A stretch of 64,000 bases of DNA from Acidobacteriota bacterium (GCA_019244185.1 JAFATB010000002.1:62001-126000); one strand, 5' to 3'; shown: positions 44,763 to 54,177, counted from the first letter of the stretch. A program made the numbers and translations. The notes: generated from the letters alone by a model not told the origin.

Positions 44763-45709
44763 TGTGGCGCCGCTTCCGCCGCAGCCGGCTCGCGCTGACG
44801 GCGCTCGCGTACATCGCGTTCATGACCTTCGTCGCCGCGCTCGCGCCGCTGCTCGCGAACCGCAAGCCGCTCCTCGCGCACGGCCCGTCCGGCTGGAGCT
44901 TCCCCGCGTTCGCGGATTACGTCACCGCCGATCCCGACATCGACCTGCCGCCGCGCGTGGAGACGTTCGCGCTGCGCGCGCCGATCCCGTATTCGCCGAA
45001 CTCGGTCGATCTGCCGTCGCGACTCGACGCGCCCGACCGCGCCCACTTCTTCGGCACCGACGACCTCGGGCGCGACATCCTCGCGCGCATGATTCACGGC
45101 GCGCGCGTGTCGCTCACCGTCGGCTTCTTCGCCACGCTCATCGCGGTGATCGTCGGCTCGTTGCTCGGCGCGGTGGCGGGCTACTACGGCGGCTTCGCCG
45201 ACTGGCTGGTCTCGCGCACGATCGAGCTCGTGCTCTGCTTCCCGTTCCTCTTTCTCGTCCTCGGCATCGTCGCGCTCTTCAAGCCGTCGCTCTACACGAT
45301 CATGATCGCGCTCGGGCTGACGTCGTGGACGCACGAGGCGCGCTACGTGCGCGGTGAGTTCCTGCGCATCCGCGACATCGACTTCGCGCAGGCCGCGCGC
45401 GCGAGCGGCGCACGCGACGCGCGCATCATCTTCCGTCATCTCCTGCCCAACGCGCTCGCGCCGGTGCTCGTCTCCGCAAGCTTCGGCGTCGCCGCCGCGA
45501 TCCTCACCGAATCCGCGCTCTCGTTTCTCGGACTCGGCGTGCCGCTGCCGACCGCGTCGTGGGGGAGCATCCTCTCCGCCGCGCACGAGCACATCGACGA
45601 CGCGTGGTGGCTCGTGCTCTTCCCGGGACTGGCGATCTTCACGACGGTCGCGTCGTTCAATCTGGTGGGGGAGCGGTTTCGCGACGCGCTGGATCCGCGC
45701 AGCGAGTGA
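44762..45709 (+). CDS. ABC transporter permease, DppC/OppC type
   Basis: 315 residues. N-terminal TM (LALTALAYIAFMTFVAALAP), a longer than usual periplasmic insert before HFFGTDDLGRDILARMIHGAR, then five TM helices and the EAA loop AARASGARDARIIFRHLLPNALAP, ending GLGVPLPTASWGSIL and VGERFRDALDPR. Last gene of the importer cluster, convergent with coaD after 18 nt. Confidence 0.92.
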   Translation: MWRRFRRSRLALTALAYIAFMTFVAALAPLLANRKPLLAHGPSGWSFPAFADYVTADPDIDLPPRVETFALRAPIPYSPNSVDLPSRLDAPDRAHFFGTDDLGRDILARMIHGARVSLTVGFFATLIAVIVGSLLGAVAGYYGGFADWLVSRTIELVLCFPFLFLVLGIVALFKPSLYTIMIALGLTSWTHEARYVRGEFLRIRDIDFAQAARASGARDARIIFRHLLPNALAPVLVSASFGVAAAILTESALSFLGLGVPLPTASWGSILSAAHEHIDDAWWLVLFPGLAIFTTVASFNLVGERFRDALDPRSE

Positions 45710-45727
45710 GCCCGCGCAGCGATCGAA

Positions 45728-46252
<525 letters not shown>

Positions 46253-46260
46253 TCAACGTC

Positions 46261-46289
46261 TTGACGATCGCGCGCGCCGAACCTATCAT
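46261..46289 (+). promoter_or_regulatory. Sigma-70 promoter of the TPR gene
   Basis: TTGACG (46261-46266), 17-nt spacer, TATCAT (46284-46289). Initiation expected near 46296, giving a leader of about 60 nt to the ATG at 46357. The leader contains the tandem GTGAACGGG/GTTAACGGG. Confidence 0.65.
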
Positions 46290-46356
46290 GCAGACAATTC
46301 GAGTTGCGCCAGTTGATACGGCAGCCAGTGGTGAACGGGGTTAACGGGAGGGTGTG

Positions 46357-46806
46357 ATGCGGCAGCGAATACCGGTGAAACGCTCGAATGCGGCGCCCGA
46401 GCCCGCGCGGACGCAAACGCGAACGCAGAACCCGGCGAACAACATCCAGGCCGCGACCACCAACATGAAGGGGCGCCTCCTCTCCACGCTGCGCACCGTC
46501 CTTCCCGGGGCGTGGATCGTTCCGCGCGACAACGAGCTGATCACGCTCTACCGCCTGCGCTACAAGATGGCGATGGAAGACGAGAAGTACGACATCGCCA
46601 TGATCTTCCTCAACAAGATCCTCGAGCTCGATCCGATGAACCTCGAGGCCAAGCTGTGCAAGGGCGACATCTACCACCGCTGCCTGCACGACTACCCGAA
46701 GGCGATCGAGCACTACAACAAAGTCATCCGCCTCTCGACGCAGGACGACACGGTGCACACCCGCGCCCGCGCCGCGATGTCGGAGATCATGGAGATGCTT
46801 TCGTGA
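46357..46806 (+). CDS. TPR-repeat protein, small
   Basis: 149 residues, cytosolic. A basic, Asn/Thr-rich N-terminal 45 residues is followed by at least two tetratricopeptide units (YDIAMIFLNKILELDPMNLE, GDIYHRCLHDYPKAIEHYNK), indicating a protein-protein adaptor. ATG chosen because GGGAGG lies 4 nt upstream; a GTG one codon earlier is too close. Own promoter. Its TGA stop forms the first bases of the hairpin at 46804. Confidence 0.75.
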   Translation: MRQRIPVKRSNAAPEPARTQTRTQNPANNIQAATTNMKGRLLSTLRTVLPGAWIVPRDNELITLYRLRYKMAMEDEKYDIAMIFLNKILELDPMNLEAKLCKGDIYHRCLHDYPKAIEHYNKVIRLSTQDDTVHTRARAAMSEIMEMLS

Positions 46807-46859
46807 ACGATGAACGATGAACCGGGCGCCGCGAGCCGGCGTTCATCGTTCATCGTTCA
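46804..46859 (+). repeat. Heptamer-built hairpin between convergent genes (element 2)
   Basis: TGAACGATGAACGATGAAC (46804-46822) is perfectly complementary to GTTCATCGTTCATCGTTCA (46841-46859): a 19-bp stem of GAACGAT heptamers with an 18-nt GC-rich loop. The stop codons of both convergent genes are the outermost bases of the two arms, so it can end transcripts from both sides. Another partial CTCATCGTTC copy follows at 46863. Confidence 0.8.
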
Positions 46860-47123
46860 GCTCTCATCGTTCCCTTCGCTCTCCAGCACGTTGTACGCGC
46901 GCACCAGCTCGACGCGAAACCGCAATTGCTCGTCGTACTCCTCATCCGACCGCGCGAGCCGCAACTGCACGGCGAGCTTCGCCGCCGCGCGCCGCGCATC
47001 GCCGTGCGTGGGAAACGTCATCACCGCGGCGCGGTCGGGCTTCGTCAGAAATCGCGCGATGACCTTGCGCCCTTCGACGCGCACGAGCCGCCGCAGGAAC
47101 AGCGAGCTGCGGCGCTGACTCAC
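46857..47123 (-). CDS. Small basic protein of unknown function
   Basis: 88 residues: Arg-rich N-terminus (MSQRRSSLFLRRLVRVEGRK), then FLTKPDRAAVMTFPTHGDARRAA and the acidic helix SDEEYDEQLRFRVELVRAY. No family recognised. The ATG overlaps the stop of the polyprenyl synthase (ATGA) and the TGA lies within the hairpin arm, so the gene fits the operon exactly; that is the main reason to believe it. Confidence 0.55.
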   Translation of the reverse strand: MSQRRSSLFLRRLVRVEGRKVIARFLTKPDRAAVMTFPTHGDARRAAAKLAVQLRLARSDEEYDEQLRFRVELVRAYNVLESEGNDES

Positions 47124-48127
47124 CGGTCGCGCTCGAGCACGAAGTCGAGGGCCAGCTCCAGCGTCTCTTTGGCGGCCGACGCGCCGAACGGCTCGAGTGC
47201 GATGCGCGCGCGATGCGCGTAGTCGCGCGCGATCTCCCGCGTCTGCTCGATCGTGTCGTAGCGCTCGGCGATCGCCAGCACCTCGGCGGGATCGAGTCCG
47301 TCGAACGACTTCCGCGCCGCGACGCGCGCGATGAGCTCGCGCTCGCGCGCGCTCGCATGCGGCGCCGCCAGGATCAGCGGCAGCGTGACTTTCCCTTCCT
47401 TGAGATCCGACAGCGCCGGCTTGCCGAGGACTTCCGTGCTCGACGTGAAGTCGAGGAGATCATCGATCAGCTGGAAGGTGATGCCGAGGTTGTAGCCGTA
47501 GTTGAAGAGCGCGGCCGCCTGCGACTCCGGCAGTTCGACGAGATACGCGGGGATCCGGCACGTCGCGCCGAAGAGCGCCGCGGTCTTGCGCGAGACGATC
47601 GAGAAGTAATCTTCAATCGAGAGATCGGTGCGACCGTTCTGTTCCGTGCCGAGGATCTCGCCTTCGATCATCTTGATCGTGGCGTCGGAGAGCAGGCGGA
47701 GGATGTCGAGATTCCCCTCGCCGAGCGCCATGTGCATCGAGTGCATGAAGATGTAGTCGCCGACGAGCACGGTGAGGTTGTTGCCCCAGCCGTAGTTGAC
47801 GGACGTTCTGCCGCGGCGCACGTCCGCTTCATCGATGATGTCGTCGTGGATCAGCGTGGCGGTGTGGATGAACTCCACGACCGCGCCGTACACGATGTCG
47901 CGGCGCCCCTCGTAGCGGAGCATCTTCGAGACGAGCAGCAGCAGGGCAGGGCGGAGGCGCTTGCCGCCGCCGCCGAGAATGTGCTCGCCGACGTCGCGGA
48001 TGGTCGCGATTTTCGAGAAGAAATTACGGCGCAGCTCTTCCTCGACCAGCTCGAGCTTCGGCGCGATGAGATCGAGAATCCGATCCGCATAAGCCGTCTG
48101 CCCGTTCAGCGTGCGAGGACCTGTCAC
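47120..48127 (-). CDS. Polyprenyl diphosphate synthase (IspB/HepT type)
   Basis: Long-chain trans-prenyl transferase making the quinone side chain. 335 residues: GGGGKRLRPALLLLVSKML, first Asp-rich motif LIHDDIIDEADVRRG, VGDYIFMHSM, second Asp-rich motif QLIDDLLDFTSS and GKPALSDLKEGKVTLPLI. The residue pattern before the first DDxxD suggests a long product (C35-C50), length not determinable here. Upstream yajQ stop lies 33 nt away. Confidence 0.92.
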   Translation of the reverse strand: MTGPRTLNGQTAYADRILDLIAPKLELVEEELRRNFFSKIATIRDVGEHILGGGGKRLRPALLLLVSKMLRYEGRRDIVYGAVVEFIHTATLIHDDIIDEADVRRGRTSVNYGWGNNLTVLVGDYIFMHSMHMALGEGNLDILRLLSDATIKMIEGEILGTEQNGRTDLSIEDYFSIVSRKTAALFGATCRIPAYLVELPESQAAALFNYGYNLGITFQLIDDLLDFTSSTEVLGKPALSDLKEGKVTLPLILAAPHASARERELIARVAARKSFDGLDPAEVLAIAERYDTIEQTREIARDYAHRARIALEPFGASAAKETLELALDFVLERDR

Positions 48128-48160
48128 GGGACGAAGGATAGTCGATCGGACAGCATGCGC

Positions 48161-48655
48161 TCAACCGCGGTAGTTCGTGAACTGGAGCGGGATTCCGTAA
48201 TCGTTTTCCCGCACCAGCGCGATGGCCTTCTGCAGGTCGTCCTTGCTCCGTCCGACCACGCGCACCTGGTCGGACTGAATCGACGCCTGCACCTTCACCT
48301 TCGCGTCCTTGAGCGTCTTCACGATCGCTTTCGCCTTCTCGCTCTCGATGCCCTGCACGATCTTCGCGCGCTGGCGCACGGTGCCCATCGCCGCCGCCTC
48401 GATCTTGCCGTAGTCGAGCGACTTGAGCGCGACCTTCCGCTTCACGAGCTTGCTCTCGAGGATGTCGATGACGCTGCGCAGCTTCCCCTCGTCGTCGCTG
48501 GCGACGACCAGCTCTTCGCCGGTGAGCTCGATCGAGCTCTTGCTGCCTTTGAAGTCGAAGCGCTGCGCGAGCTCCTTCTGCGCCTGCTGCACCGCGTTCG
48601 CGACTTCCTGCATGTCCGTTTTCGAGACGACGTCGAACGAAAACTCCTGCGCCAT
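48161..48655 (-). CDS. YajQ-family nucleotide-binding protein
   Basis: 164 residues: SFDVVSKTDMQEVANAVQQA, AQRFDFKGSKSSIEL, and the C-terminal QVRVVGRSKDDLQKAIALVR ending LQFTNYRG, all diagnostic. A Xanthomonas homologue binds cyclic di-GMP, but ligand binding here is not shown. Sits in an operon between LolA and the prenyl synthase genes. Confidence 0.93.
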   Translation of the reverse strand: MAQEFSFDVVSKTDMQEVANAVQQAQKELAQRFDFKGSKSSIELTGEELVVASDDEGKLRSVIDILESKLVKRKVALKSLDYGKIEAAAMGTVRQRAKIVQGIESEKAKAIVKTLKDAKVKVQASIQSDQVRVVGRSKDDLQKAIALVRENDYGIPLQFTNYRG

Positions 48656-48664
48656 GACCTTCCT

Positions 48665-49276
48665 CTAATCCGCGCGAATGACCTGCACGCCGGCAGGAGG
48701 ATCGAAGCGAAACAGCTCGGCCGGCGCGGCGCGGCGATGATATCCCGAGAAGTCGAACGACGTCTGGTTGCCCTCGCGGTCGGTGTACTCGATGCGCGAG
48801 ATGAGATGCGTCGACGGCGCGATCGTCACCGTCACGCTGCGCACGAGCGCGTTCGCATCGCGCGGCTGCAGCGTCGTCACGACGGAACCTCCGCGCGACT
48901 GCTCGCGCACGGCGAACGCGCGGTCGCGCGCGGCCGCATCGCCGAGCACGAGGAACGGCAGCTCGCGCCGCCGCGCTTCCGTCAGGCGTCCGACGGTGAC
49001 CTGCTTGTCGGCCGGCACGTAGAACCACGAGCTCGTGCCGTCGAAGACGAACAGCTTCTCCTCCGGACGTGCGTACGACCAGCGCATCATCGGCAGCGCG
49101 CCGAAGACGACCGAGCCGCTTTCGACCTGCGCGGTCTTGAAGCCTTTGGCGGTGAAGCGATGCGTGAAGCCCGCCTCCATGCCCGACATCGCCGTGGCGG
49201 CGCGGTCGAGCTCGAGCGGAGCAGCGGTGAGCGTCGTTGCGAAGACAGCTGCAGCGACGAAGGAAAGGATTCGCAA
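48665..49276 (-). CDS. lolA: LolA-like outer-membrane lipoprotein carrier
   Basis: 203 residues with signal peptide MRILSFVAAAVFATTLTAA. The half-barrel fold signatures are AGFTHRFTAKGFKTAQVESG, RWSYARPEEKLFVFDGTSSWFY and ISRIEYTDREGNQTSFDFSGY. LolA ferries lipoproteins across the periplasm to LolB. Good GGAGG before the ATG. Confidence 0.85.
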   Translation of the reverse strand: MRILSFVAAAVFATTLTAAPLELDRAATAMSGMEAGFTHRFTAKGFKTAQVESGSVVFGALPMMRWSYARPEEKLFVFDGTSSWFYVPADKQVTVGRLTEARRRELPFLVLGDAAARDRAFAVREQSRGGSVVTTLQPRDANALVRSVTVTIAPSTHLISRIEYTDREGNQTSFDFSGYHRRAAPAELFRFDPPAGVQVIRAD

Positions 49277-49294
49277 GCGTGACCTCCTGTGGTC

Positions 49295-49651
49295 TTACAT
49301 CTTCTCGACTTCGATCGAGACGATGGCGGAGTTCACAACGAAGATCCGGTCGTTTTTGCTCCGGTCCTCGGGATAGAGGAAAAAGCCGTTGCGTTCCGGG
49401 TTGTACTGCGCGGTGCCCCGGATGATCTCGCCATCGTTGAACTCGATGGCAATCTGCATGCCGCTGGCGGCCTCGGCTTCCCCGTCGCCGGCGCGCGGAA
49501 AGAACACCGCCTTCAGCTGCGTGAACGGCACCTCGGCCGTTCCGCCGTCGTCGTAGTGCGCGAGCAGCACTTCGGTCGACGGATCGATCGGCGCCAGCGT
49601 CGCGCGTTCCGTGCGGCCGTCGCGGTAGCGAAGAACGACTTTGTCATCCAT
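49295..49651 (-). CDS. Small beta-rich protein of unknown function
   Basis: 118 residues starting MDDKVVLRYRDGRTERATL. Two related segments, VLRYRDGRTERATL and IEFNDGEIIRGTAQYNPERNG, look like small Sm/SH3-like barrels (compare DUF6982, a name from memory). No catalytic motif. It sits between KdsD (ending 2 nt upstream) and lolA in the same operon. Start at the inner ATG because the next upstream one overlaps KdsD. Confidence 0.6.
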   Translation of the reverse strand: MDDKVVLRYRDGRTERATLAPIDPSTEVLLAHYDDGGTAEVPFTQLKAVFFPRAGDGEAEAASGMQIAIEFNDGEIIRGTAQYNPERNGFFLYPEDRSKNDRIFVVNSAIVSIEVEKM

Positions 49652-49653
49652 TT

Positions 49654-50631
49654 TCAGAAGAGCTCGAGACCCCACAAGTCGTGGATGTGAATGATACCTT
49701 CGACGCGCCGCGCCTCATCCACGATGAAGAGCGAGGTGATCTTCCGCTGTTCCATCACCTGAAGCGCGGCCGATGCCAGCTCGCCCGCCGCGATCGTCAG
49801 CGGATCGTGCTTGAGCGAGTCGCCCGCCGTGCGGCGCAGCACCTCTTCGTCCTCCTGCAACAATCGCCGCAGGTCGCCGTCGGAGATCACGCCTTCGAGC
49901 GCGCCGTGCTCATCGACCACCGCGGTGATGCCGAAGCCCTTCTTCGACATCTCGTAGATGACGTCATGCATGCTCGCGTTCGCGCGCACGACCGGCACGT
50001 CGTCGCCGCGATGCATGAGGTCCTGCACGCGCAGGAAGCGCTTTCCGAGCTTGCCGCCCGGATGCAGGAACGCGAAGTCTTCTTCGCGGAAGCCGCGCCG
50101 CAGCAGCAGCGCCATCGCCAGCGCGTCCCCGAGGGCGAGCGTCGCCGTCGTCGACGCGGTCGGCGCGAGCCCGAGCGGACACGCTTCCTGTGAGATCGCG
50201 GCGGACAGATGATGATCGGCGCCGCGCGCGAGCGTCGACTGCGGATTGCCGGTGATCGCGATCATCGGCGCGCCGACGCGCTTGATGCTCGGCAGCACGC
50301 GAATGAGCTCCTCGGTTTCGCCGGAGTTCGAGATCGCGAGCACGACGTCGCCGCGCACGAGCATGCCGAGGTCGCCGTGAATGGCTTCCGTTGGATGCAT
50401 GAAGAACGACGGCGTGCCGGTGGACGCGAGCGTCGCGCTGACCTTCTTGCAGATGATGCCCGACTTGCCGACGCCCATCGTCACGACGCGGCCCGTGCAC
50501 GTGGCGACGCGCTCGACCGCGTCGATGAACGCCTGGTCGAGATGCTCGATGATGCCGAGGATCGCCGCGGCTTCGACTTCGAGCACGCGCCGCGCTTCGA
50601 CGATCGCGGGATGCGACGCAAGCTCCGTCAC
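49654..50631 (-). CDS. kdsD: Arabinose-5-phosphate isomerase, KpsF/GutQ (KdsD) family
   Basis: Interconverts ribulose-5-P and arabinose-5-P, the first step to Kdo of LPS. 325 residues: SIS domain (TMGVGKSGIICKKVSATLAS, HPTEAIHGDLGML, LAISNSGETEEL) and two CBS domains (VPVVRANASMHDVIYEM, GVISDGDLRRLLQ and KITSLFIVDEARRVEGI). GTG start overlapping the PanE stop (GTGA). Fits the LPS theme of the window. Confidence 0.92.
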   Translation of the reverse strand: MTELASHPAIVEARRVLEVEAAAILGIIEHLDQAFIDAVERVATCTGRVVTMGVGKSGIICKKVSATLASTGTPSFFMHPTEAIHGDLGMLVRGDVVLAISNSGETEELIRVLPSIKRVGAPMIAITGNPQSTLARGADHHLSAAISQEACPLGLAPTASTTATLALGDALAMALLLRRGFREEDFAFLHPGGKLGKRFLRVQDLMHRGDDVPVVRANASMHDVIYEMSKKGFGITAVVDEHGALEGVISDGDLRRLLQEDEEVLRRTAGDSLKHDPLTIAAGELASAALQVMEQRKITSLFIVDEARRVEGIIHIHDLWGLELF

Positions 50632-51554
50632 GCCTGCCTCGCCTTCATCTCCTGCGGCACGAGAGACTGATAGATGAAGTTCGTCGCCGGCGTGGCCACG
50701 CCGCGTTCGACGCCGAGGCGCACGATCGCGCCGAGCTGCGCCTCGAGCTCGGACGGCCGGCCGGCGAGGACGTCGCGCTGCAACGACGAGGTCGACTCCG
50801 GCGGCATCGCGTCGCACGTTGCCCAGATGCGCGCGACGGCGTCGGAGCCGAGGTCGACGCCGTGCGCCGCGGCGAGCGCCACGACTTCCTCGAGCGACGC
50901 GGTGACGATGTCGCGGATGCCCGGCACGATCCGCCACTGGCCAATCGGCACGCGCGTGAGCGCGCCGATGCCGCTCATCGGCGCGATGAAGAGGAACTTC
51001 GTCCACATCGCCTGATGAATGTCCGGCGGGATCTCCGCCTTGACGCCGGCGCGCACGAACGCTTCGAGCAGGCGATCGGCGCGCGCGCTGCGCGCGTTGT
51101 CGAGCTCTCCGAACATCACCGTCGGCTCGTACGCGATGTGGCGGATGTGCCCCGGCTCGACGATGAAGCTGACGATCGCGCAGAGGCCGCCGAGCACGTG
51201 CTCGCGGCCGACGACGTTCGCGAGCACGGTGGGGGAGTCGATGCCGTTCTCCAGCGGGACGACGGCCGTGTCCTCGCCGATGAGCGGCGCGAGCTGCGCC
51301 GCGGCCTCGGGGATCTGCCACGCTTTCACGGTGACGAGCACCGCGTCGACGGGACCGACGCTCGCGGCGTCGTCCGTGGCGTTGACATGGTCGAGCGTGA
51401 AATCGCCGGCGATGCTGTCGACGCGCAGGCCGCGCGTGCGCAGCGCGTCGAGCATGGCGCCGCGAGCGATGAACGTGGTGTCGACGCCCGCGTGCGCGAG
51501 CCGTCCGCCGAAGTAACCGCCAACGCCGCCGCAGCCGAGGACCGCGATCTTCAT
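50628..51554 (-). CDS. panE: 2-dehydropantoate 2-reductase (ketopantoate reductase)
   Basis: NADPH-dependent step of pantothenate synthesis, complementing coaBC and coaD in the window. 308 residues: Rossmann motif KIAVLGCGGVGGYFGGRL, VKAWQIPEAAAQLAPLI, VVPLENGIDSPTVL, the catalytic Lys in MWTKFLFIAPMSGIGAL and the C-terminal GRPSELEAQLGAIVRLG. Related family members reduce other alpha-keto acids, so specificity is probable, not certain. Confidence 0.88.
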   Translation of the reverse strand: MKIAVLGCGGVGGYFGGRLAHAGVDTTFIARGAMLDALRTRGLRVDSIAGDFTLDHVNATDDAASVGPVDAVLVTVKAWQIPEAAAQLAPLIGEDTAVVPLENGIDSPTVLANVVGREHVLGGLCAIVSFIVEPGHIRHIAYEPTVMFGELDNARSARADRLLEAFVRAGVKAEIPPDIHQAMWTKFLFIAPMSGIGALTRVPIGQWRIVPGIRDIVTASLEEVVALAAAHGVDLGSDAVARIWATCDAMPPESTSSLQRDVLAGRPSELEAQLGAIVRLGVERGVATPATNFIYQSLVPQEMKARQA

Positions 51555-51581
51555 GCGGCGTTTTCTATCACGGTTTGCTTT

Positions 51582-52100
51582 TCACGGTTTCCACGCGCCG
51601 CCGTGGCGATGCGCCTTCATCCACACCTCGTGCACGCCGCCCGCGTCGAGCATCTTCGCGATCCAGACGATCTGGCCGACGTGCGTCGAGAGATGCGAGA
51701 GCACGTTGACGACGTCCTCGATCACGAGGTCGTGCATCGCCGGCTCGGGCGACGGCTCGCTGAGCCGCGCGGGCGTCAGCGCGTCGAACGTGCGCACCGC
51801 GCTCGCGACCATCTCGTCGAACATCGCCAGCACGTCCTTCTTCGGCAGCGCGCGCCGCTCGGCGAATTCCGCGGCGCGGTCGCGCGTGAACGGGAAGCCG
51901 CCGATGTTGCGATTGAGGTAGAGATTGAGCGAGCCGGTGAGATGCAGCAGGAGGTTGCCGATCGAGTTCGAAGACTCGTTCGGCCTCCACCAGAGCTGTT
52001 CGTCCGTGAGTCCGGCGACGGCGGCGTGGATCTGTTCCGGGAAGACGCGGGTCACGCGCGTCCGGAGCGCATCGATGAGCGTTTGCAGAGTGTCGGTCAT
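51582..52100 (-). CDS. DinB-family protein (DUF1572-like)
   Basis: 172 residues, four-helix DinB/YfiT fold. Candidate metal-binding histidines are in GNLLLHLTGSLN and LSHLSTHVGQIVWI, the typical two positions, with an additional His near VHEVWMKAHRHGG. Members are often thiol-dependent transferases; the substrate is unknown. First gene of the minus-strand operon, divergent from pckA. Confidence 0.82.
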   Translation of the reverse strand: MTDTLQTLIDALRTRVTRVFPEQIHAAVAGLTDEQLWWRPNESSNSIGNLLLHLTGSLNLYLNRNIGGFPFTRDRAAEFAERRALPKKDVLAMFDEMVASAVRTFDALTPARLSEPSPEPAMHDLVIEDVVNVLSHLSTHVGQIVWIAKMLDAGGVHEVWMKAHRHGGAWKP

Positions 52101-52122
52101 ATGGCGTGCCTCTATTTTGCGG

Positions 52123-52128
52123 TAGAAT
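52123..52128 (+). promoter_or_regulatory. Probable -10 element of pckA
   Basis: TAGAAT preceded by GCGG, about 77 nt before the pckA ATG. No convincing -35 box. The predicted leader contains a CGCGCC/GGCGCG inverted repeat (52129-52154) and a good AAAGGA ribosome-binding site. Confidence 0.4.
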
Positions 52129-52204
52129 CGCGCCCTCCCGGCAACACGGCGCGATCCTTGCGTCGGATTCGACTCACTTCAACGCCAACGTCAAAAGGAC
52201 CTAC

Positions 52205-53815
52205 ATGAGCGAAATCGTATCCGCCACGAACACGGCTCCTGTCCGGCCCGCGGCCCATAAAACCGCATCCCGCCACGAGAAAACGCTGCCCGTCCATCCG
52301 AAGTCCGTCGTCTGGAATCCAACGCCCGAACAGCTGCGCGCGTTTGCGGCGGAGATGCCGAACGCCCGCGAGACGGAATTCGGGAACCTCAACGTCGCCA
52401 CGCGCGTCGTGTCGCGTTCGAAGCTCTCAACCTTCATCGCCACCGACACGCCCGAACAGCACTCCGATCAGACGATCTCGCGCGAAGAGTACGCGCGCGT
52501 CGCCAAGCTGCAGGACGACTACATCGCCACGCGCGACATGCTCGTCATCGAAGGCTACATCGGCAACGACCCGGAGTTCCGCGTCCCGGCGCGCCTCATC
52601 ATCGAGAAGTCGAACGCGAACATCGCCGCGATGCAGCACATCCTCTACTACCCGGCCACGCCCGCGGAGATCGCGGAATTCGAGCCGGCGCTGACCGTCA
52701 TCTACACGCCGAACCTGAAGGCGGACGGCTATCCCGACGAACGCCTCATCGCGGTCGACCTCGAGCACTACACGACGCGCGTCTTCAACTCGGATTACTT
52801 CGGCGAGTCGAAGAAGGGCGGTCTGCGCATGTGGAACAAGCTGGTGTACGAGCGCGGCGGTCTCGCGCTGCACGCCGGCTGCAAAGTGATTCCCGTCGAC
52901 GGCCAGCAGCGCGTCGGCCTGATCGTCGGCCTCTCCGGCACCGGCAAAACGACGACCACGTTCACGAAGCAGAACAACTCGCAGCCGGTGCAGGACGACT
53001 TCTGCGCGCTCATGCCCGGCGGCAAGATCTACGCGACCGAGAACGGCTGCTTCGCGAAGACGTTCGGCCTCAACCCGAACGACGAGCCGACGATCTATCA
53101 CGCCTGCGCGTCGACGCACGCGTATCTCGAGAACGTCTCGCAGAATGAAGAAGGCAAGATCGACTACTTCGACACGTCGTACACGCCGAACGGCCGCGCC
53201 GTCATCCGCATGGACGACATCGCTGGCGCCGCCGACGCGCGCGAGGTGAACAACGTCGACTTCCTGTTGATCCTCAACCGCAACGAGAACATCATCCCGG
53301 CCGTTGCGAAGCTCGAAGGTCCACTCGCCGCCGCCTACTTCATGCTCGGCGAAACGAAAGGCACCTCCGCCGGCGGCGCCGCCGAAGCCGGCAAGTCGCT
53401 GCGCGTCCCCGGCACGAACCCGTTCTTCCCGCTGCTGCATGCGTATCAAGGCAATCGCATGAATCAGCTGATGAAGGACAGCCCGATGGAGGTCTACCTC
53501 ATGAACACGGGCGCCATCGGCGGCGACGGCAAGCAGGAAGGCTCGAAGAAGGTGAAGATCCAGCACTCGTCGGCCGTCGTGAAAGCGATCGCCGAGGGGA
53601 CGATCAAGTGGGAACAGGACCCCGACTTCGGCTACCTCGTCGCCACCGAAGTCCCCGGCATCGACGACCCCGACTACCTCCAGCCGAAGAAGATGTACGA
53701 GCGGCAGGGAAGACTCGACGAGTACAACGCCCTCGTCGAGAAGTACAACAAGGACCGCCGCGACTACCTCCGCAAGTGGAAGGGCCTCGACGAAGAGATC
53801 GTGAACGCGATCTGA
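52205..53815 (+). CDS. pckA: Phosphoenolpyruvate carboxykinase (ATP)
   Basis: Converts oxaloacetate plus ATP to PEP and CO2, the first committed gluconeogenic step. 536 residues: PRVPARLIIEKSN-like region (FRVPARLIIEKSNANIAAM), KKGGLRMWNKLVYERGGLALH, the kinase loop GLSGTGKTTTTF, DDFCALMPGGKIYATENGCFAK (in parts) and the R-loop region NPFFPLLHAYQGNRM. The P-loop GTGKT and ATP-type length identify the ATP rather than GTP enzyme. An N-terminal 30-residue extension precedes the fold. Confidence 0.95.
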   Translation: MSEIVSATNTAPVRPAAHKTASRHEKTLPVHPKSVVWNPTPEQLRAFAAEMPNARETEFGNLNVATRVVSRSKLSTFIATDTPEQHSDQTISREEYARVAKLQDDYIATRDMLVIEGYIGNDPEFRVPARLIIEKSNANIAAMQHILYYPATPAEIAEFEPALTVIYTPNLKADGYPDERLIAVDLEHYTTRVFNSDYFGESKKGGLRMWNKLVYERGGLALHAGCKVIPVDGQQRVGLIVGLSGTGKTTTTFTKQNNSQPVQDDFCALMPGGKIYATENGCFAKTFGLNPNDEPTIYHACASTHAYLENVSQNEEGKIDYFDTSYTPNGRAVIRMDDIAGAADAREVNNVDFLLILNRNENIIPAVAKLEGPLAAAYFMLGETKGTSAGGAAEAGKSLRVPGTNPFFPLLHAYQGNRMNQLMKDSPMEVYLMNTGAIGGDGKQEGSKKVKIQHSSAVVKAIAEGTIKWEQDPDFGYLVATEVPGIDDPDYLQPKKMYERQGRLDEYNALVEKYNKDRRDYLRKWKGLDEEIVNAI

Positions 53816-53844
53816 CGTTTGCGCTACGAATGAGACGAGCGAAC

Positions 53845-53862
53845 GGCGGCCGCGAGGCCGCC
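53845..53862 (+). terminator. GC hairpin between pckA and the toxin gene
   Basis: GGCGGCC, loop GCGA, GGCCGCC: 7-bp stem with a GNRA tetraloop, 30 nt after the pckA stop and 10 nt from the end of the convergent toxin gene. No T tract; terminator function is inferred from position. Confidence 0.45.
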
Positions 53863-53871
53863 CTTCGCGGT

Positions 53872-54177
53872 TCAGGTGAGTTGTTGGAGACGATCGCGCC
53901 AGTACGCGGGACGTCTTCGGTGATGGGCTACCGCCACGATCACGACTTCGTCCGCATCTGCCACGTAGATGACGTTGTACCGGAACGTCCGCAGCCCGAA
54001 CTTCCGCACGCGGCCGCCGATTACTGGTCCCGCCAGCGGCCGTCTCGCGATGAACTGCACGGCGTCGAGTAATGCGGCTTCGAAGCGCTCGCCGAGTCCT
54101 GCCCGCTGGCCGTCGAAGTACGCAATCGCCTCATCGACTTCCGCCTCGGCGACCCTGAGAAAGCGAACGTCGATCAC
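53872..54177 (-). CDS. ParE/RelE-superfamily toxin
   Basis: 101 residues: IDVRFLRVAEAEVDEAIAYF, GLGERFEAALLDAVQFIARRPLAG, and the C-terminal YNVIYVADADEVVIVAVAHHRRRPAYW, a typical ParE-like layout. Overlaps the upstream antitoxin by 4 nt (ATGA). ParE toxins poison gyrase, RelE toxins cleave mRNA; the sequence does not decide which. Confidence 0.88.
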   Translation of the reverse strand: MIDVRFLRVAEAEVDEAIAYFDGQRAGLGERFEAALLDAVQFIARRPLAGPVIGGRVRKFGLRTFRYNVIYVADADEVVIVAVAHHRRRPAYWRDRLQQLT

